From Locusta migratoria (lineage: Eukaryota > Arthropoda > Insecta > Orthoptera > Acrididae), in assembly GCA_026315105.1 (NCBI GenBank), contig CM048750.1, forward strand, positions 400,456,502 through 400,520,501: a stretch of 64,000 nucleotides of DNA. The letters are read 5' to 3'. The notes under the pieces are model-generated. The model saw nothing but the letters and a program-made list of their open reading frames with translations. It was not told where the DNA came from and did not search any database. This document shows, piece after piece, positions 44,740 through 55,588 of the stretch; the first letter of the stretch is position 1, and each line of letters begins with the position of its first letter. A program made the position numbers and the translations under genes.

Positions 44740-46150
44740 TGAATACAAAAGTTAATCGCCAGTGTAGTCGCGGTCACGAACAATGAACAATTTTGTCAAC
44801 ATTGTAAAGAGGGAACTTCTGTGGTCGTAGCTCCCTACAGTTTCTTCCAAGAACAGTAGCAGCGGACAAGTGCATCGCCGTCCTCTATCGTCATGAAAAA
44901 GTAGAAAGGAAAAAACAACCGAAGAAAGCTGAAAGCAAATGAAAGCAACACCAGGGCAAGACAAACATGTGCGCAGGGCATAACGTGAGATGTGTACTTT
45001 GTTTGCCAACAGTGTCAGACTTTTCTCGTCAGTATGGTGCAGTGCTAACAATTTTTATTTTAGGACCGGTATCGACGACGACTTTTCACTGTAGGAGACT
45101 GTTGAACGTCGTTCTTTCTTGTACATGTTGAATTGCAGCATTTTCTGCGCACAGTTCAGACATTTATTTTGTTGGTATTTAAGTTATTAGTGTCGAGTTG
45201 GACAGTCACAGTTTGATTTTGGACGCTCGCTTGGCTTGAAGCAATCCACACGATTCGGTCGGACAGCAGCGGCTGCGCGCGCTACTGGTACAAAACGCGT
45301 GACGAGCAGCCCGGCCCAGCCACGAGCGTCGCGCAATACGGCAGGCAGTTCTGGCTTTACCACCACACCTACTGTCTCTGTACTCATCCTTCAGAATATA
45401 GACTACAGGTCACGGAACGAGACACTGCACGAAGTTCTAGCAAATGAAGTCGAATCCTATGAAGGCGACACGCTGGAAGTTTAAGTAAACACGTTCAACG
45501 AGACGTAACACAGACATTAGCTGAGTTTCAGAAAAAATTTCCACTTTTCCCGAGAGATCAGAAAGAGTGAGCAGTGAGGGAACTGTTTTTCATTTAGACT
45601 TGTAAAGTCTGGGGATTACTTCTAAACTTTTTGAATTCTTGTGGCAGTTTACTGAAAATGGATCCAACTGCAGATACGATTTGTGACCGGTGCTAACTAG
45701 CGGACGCTGCTGATTCTTGGGTGTAACGTGATATCGCTAACAGCAAACCACATGCGTTGAGAGGCCGCTAGCGGAAACCCCAGGATGCTGAGCAGAGGGC
45801 GAGGGGCCCGCGAGCGTCCGACACACACCGCTCCAACCTACCTTTTTGAAACGCAGTATTTACCACGGAAACAATACCAAACCTCACATGCGAATGAAAA
45901 TAAACAAAATTAATTTTTACTGTTGAACTGTCACTTACTTCCCATTATCTTCTAATGGCAAAAAAGCAGCATTCATTTCTTTAACAACGTCTTGAACATT
46001 GGCATTCTACAACTCACTGACTGTCTGAACGCCTAGAATTTTAACTGTTCAGTCCACTTATAATATGCCCATTCTGTGTGATCAAAATGTTAGTTTTCCT
46101 GCAGTAATATGTCATAACCTGTAAAAACTGACTCTTATTGTGATTTAGCA
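44740..46150. other. Unassigned stretch
   Basis: A GC-rich portion at about 45230-45360 holds an open frame on each strand without a domain. No elements recognised. Confidence 0.35.
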
Positions 46151-46165
46151 TCATTTTATTTTCTA

Positions 46166-46366
46166 AAAATGTTCAAATGTTTGTAAATCTATCGGACCAA
46201 ACTGCGTGTTCATCAGTCCGTAGCTTACAAACTGCTTACATCTAGGTAAACTAACCTAACGACAACACAAAGACCGATGCCCCAGGGAGGACTCGAACCT
46301 CCGACGGCGAGCAACCGCGCGCTCCGCAGCGAAGCGCTTTAGACCGCTCGGCTACTCCACCGCGGC
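46166..46366 (-). mobile_element. tRNA-derived SINE (type B head), full length
   Basis: Minus-strand GCCGCGGTGGAGTAGCCGAG head with the type B core. TSD TTTTATTTTCTA / TTTTAATTTCTA (46154-46165, 46367-46378), 11 of 12 matching. Confidence 0.92.
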
Positions 46367-46379
46367 TTTTAATTTCTAC

Positions 46380-46795
46380 AATTGATGACCTTACGCCTTG
46401 AACAACAGTGTTTGATACATGCCCCGCCGCCAGCAGACAGAAGGCCTCCAGAATGGCGTGTCGCACAGCGGTCGCCAGCCCCCTCCTGTCCAGCGAACCA
46501 CTCGCCACCCACCCCGCCCCTGCAGCTCCTTGCAGTCATGTTTTTCCATCGACACAACTTTATTAAATCAAACAAGACGCTACCGTTTGTAGCCTTGTTA
46601 TTTAATCCACCCAGTGGATTAAATACAATATAGCATTTTCACTTGTTAGATCGCTTCTAAAATGAAACTCTACATTTGACAGCAATTTACGGGGACTAAA
46701 ACAATAAGGTAGCTTCGAATACACAGCTTTTCAGTTACTCTGGCTAACGCCAATGACATCGTATCCATTATACCCTTCCCACTTTTATCTATACA
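46380..46795. other. Spacer
   Basis: A short GC-rich part near 46420-46540, otherwise AT-rich. No gene. Confidence 0.35.
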
Positions 46796-47919
46796 TATAA
46801 AAATGAATGTTTGTCTGTATGTCCTCTATGTGTTCATAAACCATTCATTAGATGGCACCGAAACTTTGGTGAACTGTTCACCGTACTCCCACGAAGGTTC
46901 CTAGCACGACACATAGCTCAGAAGATATGACGTCATAAATAATGACAGGCCACCGCGTGAGAATACCCAGATTAACGCGTCAATTATTGGAAAATGGGAG
47001 TAGTAGTTATTAATGACGTGCAACAAAGTTTGCACGTAATTTCGGACGTTTATGAAGCGTTTTGTAACTGACCCCCCCCCCCCCCCACACAATTATGAAA
47101 CGAAATAAGTCTACCGCTCACAAATTTTGCTGTAGATGCCGTAAAACTGTCGCATCAGGCATGACCTTGTAAACAATACTGTTGCAAGAAACTCTCACAT
47201 AATGCGACGAGACTTTAGTCACACACTGTATGAGAATGACAGTGCTTAACGACTTGCAACCAACTTTAAACATAATTTCAAACCTTTATTGAACTTTTTC
47301 TAGCTGACAACCATAGCAAAATTAGGAAACGAAAAATGTTTCCTACTTTCCACTTTTCCGCTGTTCATGGACTACAACTAAGGCATTCGGTATGACGTTA
47401 CAATTTATAATTTCTGCACTACAAATTGTATCGCAGGATATTTCAAAAACAGTATACACACATATAGCTGAATGTACCTTCGAAATTGTATCACAGTACG
47501 TAGTTCATGAGATATGAACACATAAACTTTAACGTTCATAGAAAACCACATTATCACGCACCAAGTTTTAATATATTACTTCTTAACTACTAATTATATT
47601 CCTAACAGATTTTACAGACATACAGCACTTATACATAGATATACCTGAAAAAGTATTCAGATTTTTTAACGTGTAACTCAATAAATATGAGATCGTGTGA
47701 ATTTTATATGCCACTTGTAATTCGATTGCTATCTTTCTTTGTTTGGACACAGCACGTGTAATTACATACGTTATGCAAGACAGCGTTATTTCTTGAATAT
47801 TTTCCGATAAATATAACATGTTTTTTTAAAAAAAGAGATTGACAGGGGAAGGGATAGGGGAAGTACTAACTCAAGGCAGGAATAAATAAATACCCGGGCA
47901 ACGCCGGGTTTTTAGCTAG
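46796..47919 (+). mobile_element. Non-autonomous Helitron with both termini
   Basis: It starts TCTATACATATAAAA just after an A, and ends with the hairpin ACCCGGGCAACGCCGGGT (47892-47909) followed by TTTTAG and CTAG (47916-47919) and then T. The 5'-TC, hairpin, CTRR and A/T target dinucleotide are the defining Helitron features. It has no Rep/helicase coding, so it would depend on another element. Its middle aligns with 10.5-11.47 kb. A C run (about 47072-47086) sits inside. Confidence 0.8.
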
Positions 47920-47924
47920 TAAAC

Positions 47925-48225
47925 GATAAAAGTGTCTAGCGTGTCATAGCTTACAGGTACATACCAACTGTCTACCAGGGCAGACACAGTGATGTCGACA
48001 CTTACCTGAAACAAAGAGAGAAGTTCAATTAGGCCACAGTTTGATAATGACGCTACACAACAAGTATCTTAGTATTAATATGTGAATACTAAACTAAAGA
48101 GACGATGTTTAATTTTAATTATTCTAGGAGACCAATGTCATTTATATAATTCGAAAGATACTTTAGTATGGATGTGCGCAAAAGAAACATTGTGCAGCTG
48201 TGTACGAAGTATGGCAACGGAAAGT
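47925..48225. other. Spacer
   Basis: Nothing recognised. Confidence 0.35.
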
Positions 48226-48230
48226 AGATG

Positions 48231-48425
48231 TTCAAATGTTTGTATAGCTTATGGGACTTAACTACGGGGTCATCAGCCTCTAAACTTACAAACTAATTAT
48301 TAACCAGCTAATACTAAGGACGGCACAAATATCCATGCCCGAGGGGGTATTCGAACCCCCGACCGTAGTGGCCGTGCACACCGTGACTGGAGCGCCTCAG
48401 TCTCCTCGGCCACCGCGGCCGGCAG
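48231..48425 (-). mobile_element. tRNA-derived SINE (type A head), full length
   Basis: Complete minus-strand element. TSD AAGTAGATG at 48222-48230 and 48428-48436. Confidence 0.92.
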
Positions 48426-48439
48426 GGAAGTAGATGCTT

Positions 48440-49365
48440 TCGTATCTCTACCACACGTTAAAATTTTCAACCACCACCATAATAATAATAATGATGATAT
48501 CACAGTCAAACACATGCATTCACTGCTGGGAAAGTTGGCACCAACTGACAGTTGCGACGACACTAGCGCTCCTAGCGGTGGGCAAGCCGCCGAAGGAGTG
48601 ATGTTTGTTCGTAATTATTTTTGTAAGTAATTAACGAAATGGTTACTATTACTTTGTGTTAGAAACGTTAGCAAAATATCAAGAGACATACATAATCTGG
48701 AATTTAATGTAAAAACAGCGGAATTTGACTCATTCAGTGCTATAAAGAACAAATTCGTCACAAACGAATATTTACGAGTATGTGTATGTTTGTGGGTTAT
48801 TCTGCTGAAAGTAAATAGAAAATAAACATAACAGAAACGTAAATTTCAATTGTGGTCTAGTCTTGCTATACAGTTAGTTTATTTGACGCTTATCAATTCG
48901 TTACGGAATCGAACATTTTTACACTTGACTCGTATTTTTTATACACGCATATGCTTTTGAGTTTAATTACTTTAGCTTTAAGAGCCAATGTTTTCAACTT
49001 CATGCCGTTTGTGGTTCAGCTGTACCAACAATTTTAGAATTTGTTTCTTCTTGGCTGGGAAAAAGTTTGATTGCCTTTTCCGTTTTATTGCCTCGTCTGT
49101 GACGTCATTCCTTCAGCTACAGCTGTGTTCGCCGATTACGTACGTTAAATGCTGTAGTTCATACACTGTATATACGTTTCTTATTTTCTACCCTCACCTT
49201 CTGGTGTTTCCTAGCCATTTTTTATTTTTAATAAAAATTATTCAGTTTAAACTTGTAGATTGCAAGATAACTGAGTCCTCATATGTAGAAAATCTTTCAC
49301 CGGTGACCAGTCTACCACTTATTGTACTCTGTTCACGCTGATCTGTTGCAATATGAAGTGAAGTA
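48440..49365. other. Unassigned stretch
   Basis: A short ATA repeat near 48480. The open frame 48988-49341 is AT-rich and hydrophobic without a recognisable domain. Confidence 0.4.
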
Positions 49366-49372
49366 GGTGACG

Positions 49373-49461
49373 TCGCGGTGGAGTAGCCGAGCGGGCTAAC
49401 GCGCCTCGCTGCAGACCGCGCGGTTGCTCGCCGTCGGAGGTTCGAGTCCTCCCTGGGGCAT

Positions 49462-49498
<37 letters not shown>

Positions 49499-49588
49499 GT
49501 CCTTAGCTTAGTTTACCTAGGTTTAAGTAGTTTGTAAGCTACGGACTGATGACCACGCAGTTTGGTCCGATAGATTTACAAACATTTA
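49373..49588 (+). mobile_element. tRNA-derived SINE (type B head) with internal (TG)n expansion
   Basis: Head TCGCGGTGGAGTAGCCGAG and B box GGAGGTTCGAGTCCTCC. At 49463-49497 the usual short GGGTGTGTGTG has expanded into about 17 TG units. The flanks TGAAGTAGGTGAC / TGAAGTTGGCGAC are an imperfect TSD. Confidence 0.88.
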
Positions 49589-49752
49589 CTTTGAAGTTGG
49601 CGACATTATCCTCCCAAAACACACAAACAAAATATATACATGTGGCGTTTGTTCGGAAAGAACAGACATCACATTCTGATCCAGCAGCTGTTATTATTTA
49701 ATATTCATAGAATATATGACTTCAACTGCTATTGGGCAAAGCTGAAAATGTG

Positions 49753-49823
49753 TACCCAGCCGGGATTCGAACCCGGGTCTCCTGCTTTCTAGGCAGTTGC
49801 GCTGACCCCTACACCACTGGGGA
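49753..49823 (-). tRNA. tRNA-like unit, left arm of palindrome
   Basis: Identical to the right-arm copy at 49941-50011, on the opposite strand. Confidence 0.5.
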
Positions 49824-49940
49824 CACAGTGATCACCGCACCTGCAAGGACTACCCATGCACGCCTCCCGTCAGAAGCTGGGAATTTGTATCTGACGGGAG
49901 GCGTGCATGGGTAGTCCTTGCAGGTGCGGTGATCACTGTG

Positions 49941-50011
49941 TCCCCAGTGGTGTAGGGGTCAGCGCAACTGCCTAGAAAGCAGGAGACCCGGGTTCGAATC
50001 CCGGCTGGGTA
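49941..50011 (+). tRNA. tRNA-like unit, right arm of palindrome
   Basis: The 71-nt sequence folds well: acceptor TCCCCAG / CTGGGTA (one mismatch), D stem GTGT / GCGC, anticodon stem with four of five pairs around loop CTAGAAA (nominal anticodon AGA), 5-nt variable loop and perfect T arm CCGGG TTCGAAT CCCGG. A nominal Ser anticodon with a short variable arm is wrong for tRNA-Ser, so a SINE-type pseudo-tRNA with working A and B boxes is more likely than a true tRNA gene. Confidence 0.5.
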
Positions 50012-50069
50012 CACATTTTCAGCTTTGCCCAATAGCAGTTGAAGTCATATATTCTATGAATATTACACA

Positions 50070-52250
50070 AACAAAACTTACACTGTTCATGTTACTGCTA
50101 CTCTGTTTATTATATAGTCATGAGGTGGAGTGTTTAGCTGTATAGTAATGTAACGGTTCGTAAATATTAGCGCATACAACAAAAATTTTCATTAATTGTA
50201 AGATATTTCAATTTTACTACATTCAGTTAGGGCCTATCCTGGCAAAAGAGAGAGAAGTTACTACTGATCTGTACAGATCAATGACAACTTTGTAAAAAGC
50301 TACAAGTCTGAAAATTTTGAAATCAGACATTTACACACAAACATCTCAATGTAAGAAGCTGTCATACAGCAATGGAGCCTCTTCCAATGCAAAATAATGT
50401 AGTTGTATATTATATGTAAAACAAGGGAAAAGCAGCGACAGACCTACTTCAGGTTGACGTGTGACCCTTTGAATATATCATTCGCACTAGAGATTTGTGT
50501 GTTTGTGTGTATCTGTGCACCTTATATCAGTCCACTGTAGGTGGTTTATTATCTTTTCCCTTTTGTTATGCTTTGCTTGAATGAAGAATTTGTATTATTG
50601 TCTGCTGGGGTGTGGCGCGCTGGCTTCAGCCAGCACTAGCGCCTTGTCTCTCGCTATCCCAGACAATAGGAGAGGTAGCCAGCAGCATTTGTTAAATTCA
50701 GTGCATTGATTCTTCATCTCTTGCAGATACCTAGTAACCATGTGTGATATCTTCTACAGAAACCCCAAATAAGTCTGTCGCCATGTATTTAGTTTACTTT
50801 GTAATACAGTTTTATTGCATACCACTCAACTTTCTACCACATTCTGACATTAGCACTTTGTAAGTGAAATTAATTTTACATTTAAATGCTGAAATGTCCA
50901 GTGGCAGAACACACCATAACGGTGGACAACACCCTATAACAAACTGTAGAAAAACGTATTTCCTTATTTACTCAGACTTCACTGATGTCTAGCTGTGTCA
51001 TGTAACACTGCAGAAGTATTTGAGATATTTCAAGCTGAATGAATCTAAGTTCAAAGGTATAAAGTGGGAAATTCCTCAAAAACATCTGCTGAATTTGCAC
51101 CAGCTGTGCCAGTTACTTCCACAGAAAATATGAATTAATATTTGACTGTAACATCGGGGAAATACAAGTACTCTGTATTCAGGTGAAAACGTCGTGAAGA
51201 AACAATATAAGGAATAGCGCCCCCTGCAAAATACTGAGAAGTGAGGCCTCAGTGGTTTAGAGAATGTGGCACAGACTGGAAAATAAATAAATACAATAAA
51301 TGGATGAATACCTTGAGCAATTTAACCAGACTCTAACTGAAAAGTAAGTTTAAGACATATTCTGGCTGAACTTTCAGCTGGGGTACCCTAACAACTGTTA
51401 TTAGCTACTGTTTATGCGAGTCATCTAAAGAGTTTTATGCTGCGCTCTGAGACTTGCAGTGAGAAGGAAAACCACATGTTGGAAGAAGTACACTGCTGAC
51501 AGCTGGGTAGCTGGGTTACAGAAGTAGGCCTAACATCCCAATTATCAAAGTAGCATTTGGAAGGAATGCACTGATGAAATTACAAACAAATGTTGTCTGA
51601 AGATCGACTGGCAAGTTATTGATACAATAATGTAAATGAGGTGTTTCCAAGTGCTTCTAGAATAAATATATCACTCAGCAACAGCCACATTTCTTAAAAT
51701 AACAGCAGAAATACAAGTAAATTTGTCTTTCGTTTCCAGTATCCAATAATTCCATTGAAATGGTTTTATAAATTCAGATATTATATACGCAGATGGTAAT
51801 GAAATGCGGTACTCCATATGTCATACAACCTAATTTCACCTGTTTTCATTGTGCAGTTGTAATTCGCCCAGTTTTATGTTAACTCTAGCAGTGGCAGATC
51901 CAAAGATTGGTGGTTTTAATTTGCAGTTCATCATTTCTTTAGTCCATGAAACCTAAACTGGTGAAATCAGATCTCAAATTTGTTCACAGCTCGTAAAACG
52001 TATTGTCAAGTCTGTCATGATGAAATCCAAAACAGAAAGTAAAACAGATAATTTGAACTCATTTGATGCTACCAGATGAAGGTGTTCAGGCATCTTTTCA
52101 TCTCCACTGGCTTTCCTTTTGAAAACAAACTTTGATATAACGTCACCTGCCTCGGAAACTATTTTAGCTTCATTTAAAATGGTTTTTCATGAATCTCTGA
52201 GGACCTGTATTTCATTAACTAAATCTTTACATAGCTGCATCTCTACGTTG
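50070..52250. other. Long stretch without identifiable genes
   Basis: An inverted phrase TTGTCTGCTGGG / CCCAGACAA brackets about 50596-50668 with an inner GCTGGCTTCAGCCAGC hairpin. Otherwise AT-rich, with no domain or terminal repeat. Confidence 0.4.
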
Positions 52251-52251
52251 A

Positions 52252-52253
<2 letters not shown>

Positions 52254-52313
<60 letters not shown>
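52254..52313. repeat. (AT)30 microsatellite at a Helitron end
   Basis: Sixty bases of AT repeat directly abut the 3' hairpin of the reversed Helitron-like element. Confidence 0.92.
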
Positions 52314-52316
<3 letters not shown>

Positions 52317-53114
52317 CGTGCTTCGCAACGGTTGTTAAAGTGGGACCTGAGTATATCATGGTTTTTTTACGGTTTCAGACCTGATGTGAAAAGTTTTTAA
52401 CCATCGCAATAAATATGATCTCATATTTACTGAGTTATATGTTGTACAATTGTATAATTTTTCAGTTGTATAGTCATTTGTATAAGTGCTGTATGTCTAA
52501 AAAATCTGATGCTAATGTAATTAGTAGTAAAGAAGTAATAGATTACAACTTGGTGCGTGATGGGGCGGTTTTCCATGAATGTTACTGTTTATGTACTTGT
52601 ATCTCATGACTACGTGTCGTACTGTGATATAATTTAGAAGGTACATTCAACTATATGTGTGTATACTGTGTCTAAAATTTCCTGCAGGTACAACATGAAA
52701 TGTAGAAATTATAAATTTCAATGTTATACCGAATGCCGTAGTTTTACTCCGTGAACAGCGGAAACGTAGTAAGCGAGAAAATTGTTTCCTTTCATCATTT
52801 TGCTATGGTTGTCCGCGAGAAAACTTTCCTAAGGATTTAAAATTATGTTTAGCAAGTAGCTAAGTACTGTCATTCTTAAATAGTGGACTGATAAAGTCAC
52901 ACTATCACTTGCCTCAAGATGGGGGAAGTTTTCATTGTTCATGACGTCATATCTCCTATCGCAAAATCGTTTCTTAGCTGACGTCTAATACCTGTAAACC
53001 ACATTCCTGACAAATTTCAGCTTCATAGGTGTAGTAGTTTTCGAGATTTCGTGTTTAGTCAGTGAGTGAGTGAATGTTTGAATGGGTGTCGTTTCGCTTT
53101 TATATAGATAGAGA
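52314..53114 (-). mobile_element. Helitron-like element, reversed, 3' terminus replaced by (AT)n
   Basis: On the minus strand it begins near TCTATCTATATAAAAG (53112) and ends in a CCGT...ACGG hairpin followed by GC and the AT tract instead of CTAG. The interior aligns in reverse with the other two copies (CATCATTTTGCTATGGTTG, ATGACGTCATATCT, CTTGGTGCGTGATGGGGCGG). Confidence 0.6.
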
Positions 53115-53119
53115 TGACG

Positions 53120-53525
53120 TTTTTCTGATTCACCCATTACTGGCCATTGTCCCATTTATGGGACGCAAATTTTTTTTATTTAATTCTACATGAGCAATGT
53201 AACTTTCAGGTTTTATTGTCGTACCTGAAGGATGAACTTACTTGTATAATGCCTGGAAATTCGAAATAAATTATTTTTCTTTAATTAGTCAGGTTTAGGA
53301 AATGAGTTAATTTGCCTGTTTTCTGTACTTCCTCATACCTACACTCTTTGTCTGCTGGTGGCTGCTGTACAACAATGAATTGTTATTTAGTGGTTTGGGT
53401 GTGTTTATGAGTATACGGACATCCATGTAAAATTCAATATTTATAAGATATCCTGAAGTAAATGCAATATCAATTTATTTTGTTTATCCCAATAATGGGA
53501 CAATAGCGTGTTAAATTTTCAGTAT
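53120..53525. other. Spacer
   Basis: Nothing recognised. Confidence 0.35.
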
Positions 53526-53528
53526 TTT

Positions 53529-53723
53529 TAAAATGGTTCAAATGTTTGTAAATCTATCGGACCAAACTGAGTGGTCATCAGTCCGTAGCTTATAAAATAC
53601 TTACATTAAGGTAAACTAACCTAAGGACAACACACACACCCATGCCCAAGGTGGGGACTAGAACCTCCGACAGCGACCAACCGCGCGCTCCGCAGCGAGG
53701 CGCCTTAGACCGCTCGGCTACTC
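53529..53723 (-). mobile_element. tRNA-derived SINE (type B), 5' truncated
   Basis: Minus-strand element lacking the first bases of the head (GCCGCGGT). TSD CAGTATTTT at 53520-53528 and 53724-53732. Confidence 0.9.
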
Positions 53724-53734
53724 CAGTATTTTGT

Positions 53735-54040
53735 TGAAGTGCCTTATTAGGGTATAAACGTCTTATATAAAAAAGAATACGATTTGCATATTTGGTATGA
53801 GATTTTCCCTCATCCACATTTGACGATTCCAAGTCCTGCCTCGACTTATATTTGAAGAAGTTCTAACAGAACTGCGAAATGGTGAAAAGAGTGAATATGA
53901 AGATAATGGCTTAAAAGATAGTGTTTATTCCTTTCAATGCAGGAGATATTGACGAAAATATCTCAAAAATGTGACTATAACTTGTAGTATACTGAAATTT
54001 ATTCAAACAACTATTTCTTTCATTTGTCACACAACGTAAT
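53735..54040. other. Spacer
   Basis: Nothing recognised. Confidence 0.35.
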
Positions 54041-54672
54041 ATGTTAATGTAAAAGAATACTGCAAAAAATAACAAAAAAGGTTTTGGCAGGTATTTGGTT
54101 AATAGAAGACAAGATCTTATGCCAAAATGATGTCATAAATAGGCCTCTGAAGGATGCAAAGTACTTCTTACGTCCCAAAATAGTATGTCTTGTTGATGGA
54201 GTTAATGTGAGTACCTTATCCACTTGGAACAAGTCGAAAAGTGTGAGGACTGAAGAATAGTTCTTCAAAATAGGCCGTACAGCTTGTAGTCTTTCAAGCC
54301 AGAAAGTTTCAGAAAAGATTTGCAGAGACAAAGGGACACGCTGATTCATCAGTTGTCAACGACCAGGCTGCTAGAGAAGAAATTATAAAAACTCTCAATG
54401 TTCCAAAAAATGTCACAAAATCAGAATTCAGCTTAGCGGCGTTGAGAGAGTGTGCTCCGCAGGGAGAAAAAAATGCCGGACTTGTTTTTTTCCAGTATTC
54501 TTGACTGAACAGCACTTGTGTGACCTCGCATTTTGGAGCCATTGTCATAGCCCTGCGCACGACATTCGGCAAGTGGTATTCCAGGAGTTTTGGTATGCAT
54601 AACGCAGAATGAACACATTCTGCTCCTGGTGCGGAATGTTTGCAAAAAAATTTCCATTTTGAACATCACCAA

Positions 54673-54855
54673 AAATAATGTTCAAATGTTTGTTAAGCTT
54701 AAGGGACTCAACTGCGGGGTCATCAGTCCCTAAACGTACAAACTACTTGTGATCTAACTTATACTAAAGATAGCACAAACATCCATGCCCGGCGGAGAAC
54801 GGCCAAGCGCATCGTAGCATAGCGCCTCAATGCGCTCGGCCGCTCCGCCGCGGCG
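54673..54855 (-). mobile_element. tRNA-derived SINE (type C) lacking its B box
   Basis: The head GCCGCGGCGGAGCGGCCGAG and core are normal, but CATGCCCGGCGGAGAACGG shows that the GGGTTCGAATCC B box has been deleted. TSD TGAACATCACCAA at 54660-54672 and 54856-54868, inside the hAT coding sequence. Confidence 0.92.
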
Positions 54856-55091
54856 TGAACATCACCAATCTGGGTATTTTCGCCTTGGAAAGCTAAACCA
54901 CTGCTACTCAAAAATAAAGTTGTGTCAAGCATTCTTTGTAATAAGCTTTCCCCTTGTTGCTTCACACTTATTCACCTGATGAACCTTACAATCGACACCG
55001 CGGCCTTTCAGTGATAACTAAAGGGTTTTCGATTTTGGGTTAAGTTTTCGATGCTCAGAGCTTATTCCATGCACCGGTAACAACCAGTAAA

Positions 55092-55588
55092 GTTAATCTA
55101 TGAAAAGCCAAAATGCTGCTTCACTTTATAGATGTTAAAAAACTGTTTATTATCGCAATAGGCCTATTTCGGCTCTGTGGCCATCATCAGGCTATTTCCA
55201 TATAGCATCGTGGAGGTATAATTGATTATAATGACTGCAATGATTGCAGTATACATGTTCTTCAGATGGTATATATATTACGTAAATCAGGTCTTAATTC
55301 TTAACAGCTAAACTGTCAGTTTGACGTATCCTCCAGCGATGCTCTGGAGGATACGTCAAACTGACAGTTTAGCTGTTAAGAATTAAGACCTGATTTACGT
55401 AATATATATACCATCTGAAGAACATGTATACTGCAATCATTGCAGTCATTATAATCAATTATACCTCCACGATGCTATATGGAAATAGCCTGATGATGGC
55501 CACAGAGCCGAAATAGGCCTATTGCGATAATAAACAGTTTTTTAACATCTATAAAGTGAAGCAGCATTTTGGCTTTTCATAGATTAAC
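55092..55588. repeat. Perfect palindrome, 245-bp arms, hammerhead-like core, site D
   Basis: Arms 55092-55336 and 55344-55588 are exact reverse complements around the 7-nt loop CGATGCT. The inserted unit extends about 49 bp past the right arm; the 12-bp direct repeat AACCAGTAAAGT at 55082-55093 and 55638-55649 flanks it. The core in the right arm (55490-55514) reads CTGATGA, T, GGC...GCC, GAAAT. Confidence 0.93.

Larger units (their letters stand above)
49699..50065. repeat. Perfect palindrome, 175-bp arms, one tRNA-like unit per arm
   Basis: Arms 49699-49873 and 49891-50065 are reverse complements without any mismatch that I could find, around the 17-nt spacer AAGCTGGGAATTTGTAT. Sequence outside the arms diverges at once. 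Confidence 0.95.

Noticed and set aside
49941..50011. Working tRNA-Ser gene
   Set aside because: The nominal anticodon is Ser but the long variable arm of tRNA-Ser is absent, and two identical copies form a palindrome.
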